From Candidatus Lustribacter telmatis (GTDB taxonomy: Bacteria; Vulcanimicrobiota; Vulcanimicrobiia; Vulcanimicrobiales; Vulcanimicrobiaceae): a stretch of 59,772 bases of DNA. Below, piece by piece: positions 16,000-24,464 of this stretch. The stretch is taken from the NCBI GenBank assembly GCA_003164045.1, contig PLRU01000007.1, positions 20,853 through 80,624 on the forward strand, given 5' to 3'. The notes under the pieces are model-generated. The model did no database searches, was not told where the DNA came from, and saw only the letters and a list, made by a program, of their open reading frames with translations. The translations under genes were made by a program, and so were the position numbers. Numbering within the stretch: position 1 is the first letter of the stretch; each line of letters begins with the position of its first letter.

Positions 16000-16947
16000 A
16001 TGCCTAGCAACCGTGCGGCGTCGGTGACTCTCGACGCGCGTGCATTGCCCGCGACGAATCGGACGATGCGCATTTTCGATGCGTTCGACAAGTTGCCGGT
16101 CGGTGCAATTCTCGAATTGAATGAAGAGAGCGATCCGCGCTCGCTGCGAAATGAATTTCAGCAGTACCGTGCGGGGCGTTTCTCATGGGACGCGCGCAAC
16201 CACGGCTCCGGCCGCTGGACGATTCGCCTCGAGCGGATCGACGAACGCGCCGATACGCCCACCTTCCTCTCGCACTGTCCGCCGTTTGCCTCGGCTAAAC
16301 AGTCGACCATCGCCGAACTCGCCGCGCTCGCCACCGAGCGCAGCTATCGCTCGGGCGAGACGATTTTCGACGAGGGCGAGCTCTGGCCGTACCTGGCCTT
16401 CGTGCGTAGCGGCAAGGTCGTCTACACGCTGCTCTCCCCCGACGGCAAGACGCACGCCCTCGGCGAGCGGCTGACCCACGACTCGATCAACGAATCCGGC
16501 ACGTTCGACCAAGGCGGCGCCACCACGCGTGCCGAGGCGCTCACGGATTGTTCGCTCGTGCTCTTGCCGGGCGAAGCCGTGCTGCACGCGGTGCGCAACG
16601 ACTCCGAACTCGGCCTTGGGTTTCTCGCCGCCTCCTCGCAGGCGCGCCGCCGCTCGATCGACACGATTGCCGATCTTGCGTTCGCGCACGTGCTCCAGCG
16701 CGTCGCGAAGTTTCTCATGTCGTATGCGCCGGCCACCACCGGTATGGCGCCGGGCTTGCCGGGCGTGGAGAATCTCTCACAGGCACAAATTGCTGCGGCC
16801 GCCGGAACCGTGCGCGACATGGCCGCGCGGGCGCTCATTCGTTTGAAGAACGCGAACGCGGTGGAACTCGATCGCGGACGCGTGCGCTCGATCGATCGCG
16901 CGCGGCTCGAAGCGTTTGCTCACGGAGTGCAAGCGCCGCCGGTTTAG
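16000..16947 (+). CDS. DUF2249-Crp/Fnr fusion regulator
   Basis: A 315-residue protein. Residues about 10-72 match DUF2249 (LDARALPATNRTMRIFDAFD, then RSLRNEFQQYRAGRFSWDA). Residues about 90-205 are a cyclic-nucleotide-binding-type beta-roll (YRSGETIFDEGELWPYLAFV). The C-terminal 80 residues are a Crp-type winged helix (LSQAQIAAAAGTVRDMAARA). The sensor roll lacks the usual R-S phosphate motif and no cysteine cluster is seen, so neither cAMP nor an iron-sulphur cluster is indicated. DUF2249 proteins often accompany nitric-oxide or respiratory regulators, so redox or NO sensing is a reasonable inference. ATG 16000 keeps the DUF2249 N-terminus complete. It is divergent from the thioredoxin fusion and may regulate it. 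Confidence 0.82.
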   Translation: MPSNRAASVTLDARALPATNRTMRIFDAFDKLPVGAILELNEESDPRSLRNEFQQYRAGRFSWDARNHGSGRWTIRLERIDERADTPTFLSHCPPFASAKQSTIAELAALATERSYRSGETIFDEGELWPYLAFVRSGKVVYTLLSPDGKTHALGERLTHDSINESGTFDQGGATTRAEALTDCSLVLLPGEAVLHAVRNDSELGLGFLAASSQARRRSIDTIADLAFAHVLQRVAKFLMSYAPATTGMAPGLPGVENLSQAQIAAAAGTVRDMAARALIRLKNANAVELDRGRVRSIDRARLEAFAHGVQAPPV

Positions 16948-16983
16948 GTATCCCGCACCGCTCAAGGCAAAGGGTGTGTCGCC

Positions 16984-18366
16984 ATGCGCACGTTACCACG
17001 GACAACGCGTCATCTGATTCGCCTCCTTGCGTTCGTGTTCGCGTTTGCAGCGTTTGGCGCCGCGCCGCCTCCAGCCGCTGCACCGTGGCTGTTCGTCAGC
17101 GATATCCATTTGAATCCCATCGCCGATTCATCGCTCGTCGATCAGCTCGCGAAGACGGCTGTCGAGGACTGGGACGTCAACGTCTTCGACAAGGCAGGCT
17201 CACCGGCGGATCTTTCGCCGCGCGGTCAGGATACGAATCCGGCATTGTTCCGCTTGACCCTGCTCAACATGTCTGCGCAAGCACCGGAGCCGGCGGTCGT
17301 CATCATCCCGGGAGATTTTCTCGTCCACCAGTTCCGCGATAAGTGGGACGCGGCGAAGCCGAGTCCGGCCGCGGGAACGTTCGCCGACTTTGCTCTCAAG
17401 ACGATTCGCTACATGAAGTACGAATTCGCCAAAACATTTCCGAAGGCACAATTCGTTATCGCGCTCGGAAATAATGATTCCGTGGCCGGCGACTATAACT
17501 TCGCGCGTAACAGCCAATTCCGTAAGGATTTCGCACGCATCTGGGAGCCGCTGGTCAATCCACATGGACAAGCGCCCGACTTCGCGAGCGGCTTTTATGA
17601 ACTTGGCGATTACCGTGCAACGCTTCCCAATGGGACCGTCGTCATCGTCGTCAACAGCAACGTCTGGTCGCCGTGCACGCCGGAAAATCTCGCAAACCCG
17701 TCAGGCGGGCCTCTGGCTCAGGACGTGATGACGTCCTATACAAACAGTGTTGCGGGCTCGTCAACCGGAGCAACGACCTGGGTGCTCCTCCATATCCCAC
17801 CCGGCATCGACGCGTACGCGGCCCAGCACGCTCCGGGCGAAACCGGCTGCAATTACGGCTATGGTACGGCGGTGCCGTTCTATGCGGGAAATCTTGCGAC
17901 GCGTTTCGGCGCTGTCCGCGCAAAGGATGGGCAGCCGCCGGCTTTGATCATCGCCGGCCATCTCCATAACGATACCTATCGCGTTGTCGGCGCGACGCCG
18001 CTCATGGTCGTTCCCTCGATAAGCCCGATCCATTACAACAATCCGGCCTTCTTCATCGTTCAGATCGATCCCAACCGTGGGAATATCGCCGACTACACGG
18101 CGTATTCTTTCAACTATCCATCGGCGACGAGCGCGAATTCATTCGCCCTCGAATACGACTTCGATCGAACGTTCATGCTCGACGACTTTTCTCAACCTTC
18201 CCTTAGTAAGCTCCATGACGATAAGGATCGCAGTGCGAGCGAGATGAAGTTCTACGACTCAGGTGCACCCAATCCGTCGATCACGGATCGTAACCGGCGC
18301 GTGTACTGGTGTGCGAACGATCATTTAGATCCTACATCGTTCACTGACTGCCGGAACCGGCACTAA
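16984..18366 (+). CDS. Secreted metallophosphoesterase, acid-sphingomyelinase-like
   Basis: A 460-residue exported phosphodiesterase. A signal peptide occupies about residues 1-33 (IRLLAFVFAFAAFG). Metal-binding motifs in order are VSDIHLNP (D-x-H), IPGDFLVHQ, ALGNNDS (GNxD), VLLHIPPG and IIAGHLHND. The spacing and length fit acid-sphingomyelinase-like phosphodiesterases rather than short calcineurin-like enzymes. Its substrate, possibly phospholipid or nucleotide phosphoesters, cannot be decided. It follows the Crp fusion by 36 bases on the same strand and has no sequence relation to the phosphoesterase at 3924 beyond the fold motifs. Confidence 0.85.
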   Translation: MRTLPRTTRHLIRLLAFVFAFAAFGAAPPPAAAPWLFVSDIHLNPIADSSLVDQLAKTAVEDWDVNVFDKAGSPADLSPRGQDTNPALFRLTLLNMSAQAPEPAVVIIPGDFLVHQFRDKWDAAKPSPAAGTFADFALKTIRYMKYEFAKTFPKAQFVIALGNNDSVAGDYNFARNSQFRKDFARIWEPLVNPHGQAPDFASGFYELGDYRATLPNGTVVIVVNSNVWSPCTPENLANPSGGPLAQDVMTSYTNSVAGSSTGATTWVLLHIPPGIDAYAAQHAPGETGCNYGYGTAVPFYAGNLATRFGAVRAKDGQPPALIIAGHLHNDTYRVVGATPLMVVPSISPIHYNNPAFFIVQIDPNRGNIADYTAYSFNYPSATSANSFALEYDFDRTFMLDDFSQPSLSKLHDDKDRSASEMKFYDSGAPNPSITDRNRRVYWCANDHLDPTSFTDCRNRH

Positions 18367-18389
18367 CGCGCGTTGGTAGCGCTCGGGTG

Positions 18390-18986
18390 ATGAGGCCATT
18401 CTCGACGGATTCGGATCGGCTTGAGGCGTTCAGCGACGGCGTGATCGCCGTGATCATCACGATCATGGTCCTCGAGCTGAAGCCGCCGCACGGCACCGAC
18501 CTCCAATCGTTGCAGTCGATTCTGCCCACCTTTGCCGCATACGTGCTGAGCTTCGTCTTCGTCGGCATCTACTGGAATAATCATCACCACATGCTGCGCG
18601 CAACGAGCGGCATCGACGGCCGTTCCATGTGGGCGAATTTGCATCTGCTCTTCTGGCTCTCGCTCGCGCCGTTCACCACGAACTGGCTCGGTGAGAATCC
18701 GACCGCGGCCGTCCCCACGGCGCTCTATGGCGTGGGTCTCCTGATGGATGCGGTGGCGTATACGCTGCTGCAAACGGCGCTCGTTGCGGTCAACGGCGCC
18801 GACTCGACCTTTGCAAAAGCTGTTTCGAGCGATCTGAAGGGCAAGATTTCGCCCGTCCTGTACGTGTGCGCAATCGGCTTTGCCTTCGTATCGCCGATCA
18901 TCTCCGACGTGCTCTACGTCATCGTTGCTATCATCTGGTTCGTTCCCGACACTCGGTTCGAACCGATCATCGCTAGCCGCCAGTAG
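18390..18986 (+). CDS. TMEM175-family (DUF1211) membrane protein, likely potassium channel
   Basis: A 198-residue protein with about five to six membrane segments. The N-terminal RLEAFSDGVIAVIITIMVLE carries the FSDG signature of TMEM175/DUF1211 potassium channels, in which the first helix lines the pore. The family forms tetramers of such six-helix units in bacteria. ATG 18390 is preferred to the adjacent GTG 18387. It starts 23 bases after the phosphoesterase stop and could be co-transcribed with it. Confidence 0.88.
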   Translation: MRPFSTDSDRLEAFSDGVIAVIITIMVLELKPPHGTDLQSLQSILPTFAAYVLSFVFVGIYWNNHHHMLRATSGIDGRSMWANLHLLFWLSLAPFTTNWLGENPTAAVPTALYGVGLLMDAVAYTLLQTALVAVNGADSTFAKAVSSDLKGKISPVLYVCAIGFAFVSPIISDVLYVIVAIIWFVPDTRFEPIIASRQ

Positions 18987-18995
18987 ACCACCGGT

Positions 18996-19880
18996 TTAGC
19001 GGAACACGACCGTGCGCGGGCCGTTCGGTAACACGCGCTGCGAGACGTGGAACTTCACCGCCCGGGCCAGCACCCGGCTCTCGATGTCGCGGCCGATCGC
19101 GACGAAGTCTGCCACCGACGAGGCGTGGTCGACGCGTTCGACGTCCTGTTCGATGATCGGGCCCTCGTCGAGGTCGCTCGTTACGTAATGCGCGGTCGCG
19201 CCGATCAGCTTCACGCCGCGCGCATAGGCCTGCGCGTAGGGGTTCGCGCCCTTGAAACTCGGCAAGAACGAATGGTGGATGTTGATCACGCGCCCGCTCA
19301 GCCGGCGCGTCGTCGCCTCGGAGAGAATGCGCATGTAGCGCGCGAGCACGACCAGATCGATCCGCTCGCGCTCCACGATCTCGAGCATCCGCGCTTCCGC
19401 TTCTTCCGCCGTTGCCGGCGTCACCGGAATGTGATGGAACGGGATGTTATAGGACGCGGCGACGCCGGCGAAGTCGGGATGGTTCGAGATGATCGCCGGG
19501 ATCTCGATCCGTAAGTCGGCCGTTCCGTAGCGGTAGAGCAGATCGTTGAGACAGTGCCCGTGGCGCGAAACCATGATCGCAACGCGCGGCTTCACCGTGA
19601 GATCGCGCATCTCGAACGTCATTCCGAAACGCTCGGCGACCGGGCCGAAGGCGGTGCGCAGGTCGTCCACGTGCGGCGTTGCGCCCTCGGACGGCGGCGC
19701 CTCAAAGGCAACGCGCATGAAGAACCGGCGCGTATCGGGGTCACCGAACTGGGCGCTGTCGACGATGTTCACGCCGCGCTCGAACAGGAAGCCTGTGACG
19801 GCATGCACGATCCCGATCGTGTCCTCACACGACAGGGTAAGCACGAAATCGGGGCCGTGCGGAGCGGGACGTGAACTCAT
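18996..19880 (-). CDS. purU: Formyltetrahydrofolate deformylase
   Basis: A 294-residue enzyme hydrolysing 10-formyltetrahydrofolate to formate and tetrahydrofolate, which supplies formate for purine synthesis and balances one-carbon pools. Residues about 8-85 are an ACT domain (VLTLSCEDTIGIVHAVTGFL). The rest is a formyltransferase-like catalytic domain with SNHPDF, HHIPVTP, ARYMRILS, INIHHSFLPSFKGANPY and GATAHYVTSDLDEGPII, containing the Asn-His-Asp catalytic set. The start at 19880 gives the usual short lead to the ACT domain; an in-frame ATG six codons upstream (19898) is possible. Single gene, convergent with the TMEM175-like gene. Confidence 0.94.
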   Translation of the reverse strand: MSSRPAPHGPDFVLTLSCEDTIGIVHAVTGFLFERGVNIVDSAQFGDPDTRRFFMRVAFEAPPSEGATPHVDDLRTAFGPVAERFGMTFEMRDLTVKPRVAIMVSRHGHCLNDLLYRYGTADLRIEIPAIISNHPDFAGVAASYNIPFHHIPVTPATAEEAEARMLEIVERERIDLVVLARYMRILSEATTRRLSGRVINIHHSFLPSFKGANPYAQAYARGVKLIGATAHYVTSDLDEGPIIEQDVERVDHASSVADFVAIGRDIESRVLARAVKFHVSQRVLPNGPRTVVFR

Positions 19881-19940
19881 CCGCACATCATACAACATCC
19901 GGCCAAATCGCTGAAGCCTGTGGTTCGAGAGCCAGTTGCG

Positions 19941-20585
19941 CTAGCGGTGGAAGTGGTGGTGGCTTGCGTAGCCTTCGGCCGGGGCAATGATATGCCGTTC
20001 GACGTACGTTGATATGGCATTGCCGCCAAACGCCAGCAGCGTGCAAAAGGGTATCGTGACGATGCAAAACGTCACGACGTGGCGCAGCAACGGGATGTGC
20101 AGCGCGGCGGCGATTTGCGTGGCGAGCGTGCCGCCCACGCCGGGAATGATGCGCACGAGGATAAGGAACATGGGCGAGCCGACGCGGAAGCGCTGCACCC
20201 ACGGCGGCAGATGACTGATCCGCGAATCGATGTCGAGCAATCTCGACGTATGGCCCGCTACGTAGTAGCTCAGCAGCGCGCCAAACACGAGTCCCACCGC
20301 GTTAACGAGGGAGCCCACGATCGGGCCGAAGAGCACGCCGTTTGAAACGGCCAGCGCGTCGGTGATGGAAAACGGCGCCGCTGCGACGACTGCAAAGACC
20401 ACGACAGCGATCGGATACGCGCCGATCCCGGCACCGGCTAGCAACTCGTCGATTGCATGCTTGTTCGCGATCACGCCGGCGGCCAAGGCGAACGAAAACA
20501 CGAACAGCGCGACGCCGAACACGCGCGCCAACAGCTGCGCGGCGGGCGGGCGAACCTGAGGCGGATTCGCGAGGGCGACGTTCAC
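19941..20585 (-). CDS. TVP38/TMEM64 (VTT-domain) membrane protein
   Basis: A 214-residue inner-membrane protein with about six hydrophobic segments. The VTT/SNARE-associated core is clear: NGVLFGPIVGSLVNAVG, then FLILVRIIPGVGGTLATQIAA. Family members are implicated in lipid scrambling or undecaprenyl-phosphate transport; the role here is unassigned. The C-terminus is His-rich (ASHHHFHR). A 54-residue acidic ORF lies 29 bases upstream on the same strand and is probably its operon partner. Confidence 0.88.
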   Translation of the reverse strand: MNVALANPPQVRPPAAQLLARVFGVALFVFSFALAAGVIANKHAIDELLAGAGIGAYPIAVVVFAVVAAAPFSITDALAVSNGVLFGPIVGSLVNAVGLVFGALLSYYVAGHTSRLLDIDSRISHLPPWVQRFRVGSPMFLILVRIIPGVGGTLATQIAAALHIPLLRHVVTFCIVTIPFCTLLAFGGNAISTYVERHIIAPAEGYASHHHFHR

Positions 20586-20614
20586 ATAACGCTTATGCCC
20601 AATCGGCTAGATGC

Positions 20615-20779
20615 CTATCGGTGCAGCGGTTCTCCGCCATCGGCGTCCTGCTCACCGTCGAGATCTTCATCCGACTCGAGACCCGGATCGTCGGCGTCGC
20701 CGAACTGCCCCGTCTCTTCGTCCGGCGCGGGATCGCCGAGCTTCGGCCGTTCGCCGCCGCGCTCATGTTGGTTTGACAT
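20615..20779 (-). CDS. Small acidic protein (54 residues)
   Basis: Not recognised. A 54-residue, very acidic, probably disordered protein starting MSNQHERGGERPKLGDP and continuing with many Asp and Glu, ending EPLHR. Codon choice matches the surrounding GC-rich coding DNA, and no competing frame is better. It ends 29 bases before the start of the TVP38-type gene on the same strand, suggesting one operon. There is only a weak ribosome binding site (CGGA). Confidence 0.5.
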   Translation of the reverse strand: MSNQHERGGERPKLGDPAPDEETGQFGDADDPGLESDEDLDGEQDADGGEPLHR

Positions 20780-20812
20780 TCCGAGCCGTTTCCGTGCGGA
20801 GTGGCCGGGACC

Positions 20813-21544
20813 CTAGGAGGCTACGGCTTCCGAGAGCGGCTTATCGGCAACGGTGAGGGCCGAATCGAAGACGTTTCTGGTAACCTCATAACATTCGCAA
20901 CACGCGCTTGCAAGTTTGCGAACGCTCAGAACTTTGACGCTTCCCCGCCGATAGGTAATGATGCCGGCGTCCTGCAACTTCATCGCTGCTCTGCTAACCG
21001 TCGCGCGCCGAACGCCGAGCATGACCGATAAGAATTCGTGCGTGACCGAAAACTCAGCCCGACGAACGCGTTGGTGAATCATCATGATCCAGCGCGCGCA
21101 CCGTTCGTCCACGGAGTGGACGGCGTTACAGGCACATTGTTGCTCGACAAAAAAACGCTGCGCTTGCGCAACTCGTCCGATCAGCCGTTCGAATTGACGA
21201 TTTGCGTCGATGGCCGCAAGGAAGTGGACGCGATCGAGGCGAGCGACGTCTCCTTCTACCTGACAGATCGTGGTGCGTAACAGGGTCGCGCCGAATGCAA
21301 CTTCCACTCCGGATGCACCCTCGTTGCCGATCGTCCCGACTTCGCAGGTAGTGCCGTCGAGCATTGTCGTGACGATTGAGAGTACGGCATCGATGGGGAA
21401 GTCGATAAATGTGTTCGCGCCTTCCGGCTGTTGAGCGATGTCACCCGAGCGGAAGCGAACGACGCGAATGTGTCGCTCGATTTTGGCGCGATCGACCGGC
21501 GGCAAGGCATCCAGTACCCGATTGCCGCCCGCATAAGTCAGCAT
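20813..21544 (-). CDS. Crp/Fnr-family transcriptional regulator
   Basis: A 243-residue regulator with an N-terminal cyclic-nucleotide-binding-like beta-roll (VRFRSGDIAQQPEG, then DFPIDAVLSIVTTMLDG) and a C-terminal winged helix (FSVTHEFLSVMLGVRRATVSRA). The sensor motif is of the type lacking the cAMP-binding Arg-Ser. No cysteine cluster fits a Fnr-type iron-sulphur site. The small inverted repeat CCCGT-ACAG-ACGGG lies 12 bases upstream of its start. It is divergent from an 86-residue hypothetical gene and 33 bases upstream of the small acidic gene on the same strand. Confidence 0.9.
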   Translation of the reverse strand: MLTYAGGNRVLDALPPVDRAKIERHIRVVRFRSGDIAQQPEGANTFIDFPIDAVLSIVTTMLDGTTCEVGTIGNEGASGVEVAFGATLLRTTICQVEGDVARLDRVHFLAAIDANRQFERLIGRVAQAQRFFVEQQCACNAVHSVDERCARWIMMIHQRVRRAEFSVTHEFLSVMLGVRRATVSRAAMKLQDAGIITYRRGSVKVLSVRKLASACCECYEVTRNVFDSALTVADKPLSEAVAS

Positions 21545-21556
21545 ACTTGGCCACTA

Positions 21557-21570
21557 CCCGTACAGACGGG
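21557..21570. promoter_or_regulatory. Small inverted repeat in the Crp promoter region
   Basis: CCCGT and ACGGG form perfect five-base arms around ACAG, 12 bases upstream of the Crp/Fnr start and between it and the divergent hypothetical gene. This could be an operator half or a short hairpin. The arms are short, so chance is possible. Confidence 0.3.
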
Positions 21571-21650
21571 ATACCTATCTTTCGGTAACATTAACTTCTG
21601 ATCGGCACTTAGAAAGCCCTCGCTTGCTTGATCAGACGGAAGAGACCGCA

Positions 21651-21911
21651 ATGCAAGAGCCCCTAAACTGGCAGCTCAGCGTGAGCCTGCAGCATGGTAC
21701 GTACACTCAAATCGCCACGATGGACTTCGTGCGTCGCGAGACGATCGAATTGCAACTCGTTCAATTTCTATTCAAACAGCGCGGCGGCAACTCGAGAACG
21801 CTCTACGAATTCACGAATGAATTAGGAGAGCTGTTCGCTTTTCGGGCGAGTGCATACGTTTCGCACTCCGTGACCCCCATCAGCGGCCACGGCGCCGTCC
21901 GCGCCGCATAA
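21651..21911 (+). CDS. Hypothetical protein
   Basis: An unrecognised 86-residue protein beginning MQEPLNWQLSVSLQHG. It has no signal peptide or membrane segment and mixes strand-like and helix-like segments. ATG 21651 has GGAAGAG upstream, which is better than TTG 21624. Its 3' end overlaps the convergent PPM phosphatase gene by 32 bases. The overlap and the lack of a family lower confidence. Confidence 0.55.
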   Translation: MQEPLNWQLSVSLQHGTYTQIATMDFVRRETIELQLVQFLFKQRGGNSRTLYEFTNELGELFAFRASAYVSHSVTPISGHGAVRAA

Positions 21912-22629
21912 TCGGCGCGCCCGGCGTCCAAGCGGTCAGGATCGCGGCATCGTCGTGGTTCGATCCCGTAAGTGCCATCCGATGTTCGATAACGGCAGCC
22001 GACGCCATATGCGAGGCGTTGTAGGCGAACATGGCCGCCTCGCGCAACTGCGCTTCTCCCAATAGAGGCCAGCGATCGCGCTCGCTCACCCCGTCGGTAT
22101 ACAAGACCAACAGCGTTGCCGCCGGCACGCTGACCTCGTGCGACGCCGGGGCGATCTCCGCTTCAATACCGAGTGGTATATCGGCATTGGGATATTCAAT
22201 AAATAACGCGCCGAACGGGCCGGCCATCAGCGGCGGCGGATGCCCGGCGTTCGCAAAGACGAGCGATCGTTGGCGCACATTAAAGAAGGCAATGATCGCC
22301 GTTGCATTCTCTTCCGGGTCATACCGGCGCAGAAAACGGTTCGCATCCGCCAGCGTCCGTCCAGGGTCCAGTCCGCTGCCGGCGGCGTCGCGGATGGCTT
22401 GCCGCACTTCACTCATCGCCGCAGATTTCTCGGCCCCGTGACCGCAAACGTCGCCGATCGATAGGGCGACAACGTCCTCGGAAACGGCGAACGCTTCGCA
22501 CCAATCGCCCCCACGCGAGGCCAGCGCCGCCGGCATAACGCGCGTGTTCAGGCGGACGCCCCCAAACATCGAGCTCGCGGCTGCCGTCTCGGACGCCTCA
22601 CCCGCGTCGACGGGCTCCAACATGGCCAT
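21880..22629 (-). CDS. PPM-type (SpoIIE/RsbU-like) serine phosphatase
   Basis: A 249-residue soluble Mn/Mg-dependent protein phosphatase. Motifs in order are RGGDWCEAF, IGDVCGHGAEKSA, FANAGHPPP, LVLYTDGVSE and HDDAAILTAW, covering the acidic metal ligands. Such proteins dephosphorylate anti-sigma-factor antagonists in partner-switching systems. No sensor domain is attached, and no anti-sigma factor or antagonist gene is adjacent. The C-terminus ends in an Arg-rich tail (MRRGRRRGR). The 5' neighbour is the divergent AsmA gene. Confidence 0.9.
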   Translation of the reverse strand: MAMLEPVDAGEASETAAASSMFGGVRLNTRVMPAALASRGGDWCEAFAVSEDVVALSIGDVCGHGAEKSAAMSEVRQAIRDAAGSGLDPGRTLADANRFLRRYDPEENATAIIAFFNVRQRSLVFANAGHPPPLMAGPFGALFIEYPNADIPLGIEAEIAPASHEVSVPAATLLVLYTDGVSERDRWPLLGEAQLREAAMFAYNASHMASAAVIEHRMALTGSNHDDAAILTAWTPGAPIMRRGRRRGR

Positions 22630-22750
22630 ACTTCAGCGTACACGGGCTTGCCGGCCCGCGTCTGTATCAAATGCCGCAGAGAATCAAGTCCCATTGCGGG
22701 TTTGACTGCTTGCGCGGTGGGCAATTGACTCTTGGAGGCGACGCGTCACC

Positions 22751-24454
22751 ATGGGGAGATTCCGAATCGGCGCCAAGGCCGTCCGCATCGCGGCTGCCGT
22801 AGCTGTCGTCGCGGCAATCGCGGCCCTGGTCGTGCCGTTTCTCATCCCGATCGACAGCTACCGGCCGCTACTCGTGTGGGCCGTGGAGTCCGCCACCGGC
22901 CGCAACGTCCAGATCGACTCGCTGAAGCTCTTCTTTGTGCCCACGCTGCACATCCGGGTCGCCAATTTCCGATTGATGAATCCGGCTGGGTTTCCGGCGG
23001 GTGACGCCATCTTCGCGAGTTCCATCGACCTTGGTATCGCGCCGCAGGCACTCCTGTCGCGCCGTCTCGACGTAACGTACATCGCGCCTTCGGGCGTGAA
23101 AGTGAACGTGTTGCGCGACGCTAAAGGACGCTCGAACTTCGCCGTACCGATTACCTCGCACCCCGCCGCGGCGCCGGCAGCCGTCTTCACCCTCGAGCCG
23201 CTCGGAGCGGTAACGGTAACGGACGCGGAGATCACGTTCGCCGACGCACTGACCAGCGCGCTCCCCGCGTCGGACTTCTCCTTGCGCGGGGTGAGCGGCA
23301 CCATCGGCTCGATCGACACCCAAGCACCGGATTGGGCAAGAAAGCTGCAAATCGACGCCGATTTGCGCGGTGCGCAACTGACCTTATCGAATCTCACCAA
23401 ACCGATCGACTTTCATACCGGGCAGCTTACGATCAAGGGCGGCGCCGCGCGAAGCACGTTTTCGTTGTCGGTGGGCAACGTTGACCTTGCGGGAGAGGCG
23501 GCATTCGCGCGGCTCGATCCGTTGTTGATCTCGTTCGCTGTAACCGGTCCGGAGCTTGATTTCAAGTCGCTCGCGACGTTTCTCGCGGGTGCGCACGGAA
23601 GTGCGGCTGCATCGACAGCGAAACGCCGGCTCCTCGCACACGGAACGGTCAAGATCGGCAAAGTGCTCTTTGCGCCGCTCGCTGCATCGCAATTGACCGG
23701 AGGGCTGGATATTTACACGAGTGCGGTGCGCCTGAACGCTTGGACCGTCTCCGCCTACGGCGGCACCGTGCGCGGAAATGCCGAGCTCAACGGTTCGGCC
23801 GGTGGCCCCATCGCGGTCACCGCCCAGGCGCACGGCCTCAACGTAACGCAGTTGCTCGCCGCCATCGGCTCGCAGAGCGAGAACGTTACGGGCACGCTCG
23901 ACGCGAACTTCCGGCTCACCACGTTGCTCGCGAACAATCCGGAGCAATCGCTACAAACGACCGGCGCGTTCGCCGTGCGCAACGGTTCGTTTCCGAGCAT
24001 TGCGTTCAAGGGCATGACGCTCCCATCCGGCGACTCACACTTCAGCTCTTTCGGCGGCGATCTTCGCATCGCACGCGAACGCGGTTACAGCAGCAAACTC
24101 ACGATGGTCGCAAGCGAGATGCAGGCGACAATCAGCGGCAGCTTCGGGTTCGATCGCTCCTTGCAATACAGCGGACACGCCGTGGTCGATCCGGCAACGC
24201 AAGGCACGTCGCTCACCAGCTCGCCGCTGCTAGCGTCACTGCAACCGATCCTCGCCGGCGTCTTGCAGAAGAACGTCGGCCTGGCGCGCGTGAGCGTGCC
24301 GTTCACGCTAAGCGGCACGCTCGATAATCCGCAGTTCGCCATGGCGGGCACGCCACAACTCATCGGGGGGCCAAGTTCGGGTCAAGCGGCGCAGCTGCTA
24401 CCCACGACGACGCCTACCGTTCAAGACCTGATGAAACTCATTCCGGGGCTCTAG
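22751..24454 (+). CDS. AsmA-family envelope protein
   Basis: A 567-residue protein with an N-terminal membrane anchor (residues about 11-33, VRIAAAVAVVAAIAALVVPF) and a long beta-rich body typical of AsmA. Signature stretches include IPIDSYRPLLVWAVESATGR, NVQIDSLKLFFVPTLHIRVA and a C-terminal VPFTLSGTLDNPQF. AsmA-like proteins are thought to move phospholipids between membranes, implying a two-membrane envelope. GGAGG sits about 13 bases before ATG 22751. Convergent with the next gene, ten bases apart. Confidence 0.88.
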   Translation: MGRFRIGAKAVRIAAAVAVVAAIAALVVPFLIPIDSYRPLLVWAVESATGRNVQIDSLKLFFVPTLHIRVANFRLMNPAGFPAGDAIFASSIDLGIAPQALLSRRLDVTYIAPSGVKVNVLRDAKGRSNFAVPITSHPAAAPAAVFTLEPLGAVTVTDAEITFADALTSALPASDFSLRGVSGTIGSIDTQAPDWARKLQIDADLRGAQLTLSNLTKPIDFHTGQLTIKGGAARSTFSLSVGNVDLAGEAAFARLDPLLISFAVTGPELDFKSLATFLAGAHGSAAASTAKRRLLAHGTVKIGKVLFAPLAASQLTGGLDIYTSAVRLNAWTVSAYGGTVRGNAELNGSAGGPIAVTAQAHGLNVTQLLAAIGSQSENVTGTLDANFRLTTLLANNPEQSLQTTGAFAVRNGSFPSIAFKGMTLPSGDSHFSSFGGDLRIARERGYSSKLTMVASEMQATISGSFGFDRSLQYSGHAVVDPATQGTSLTSSPLLASLQPILAGVLQKNVGLARVSVPFTLSGTLDNPQFAMAGTPQLIGGPSSGQAAQLLPTTTPTVQDLMKLIPGL

Positions 24455-24464
24455 CACAGGCGCG

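Noticed and set aside
14313-16007. A 564-codon open frame on the plus strand
   Set aside because: It is antisense to the thioredoxin/binding-protein fusion, Arg/His-rich, without domains. High GC leaves long spurious frames.
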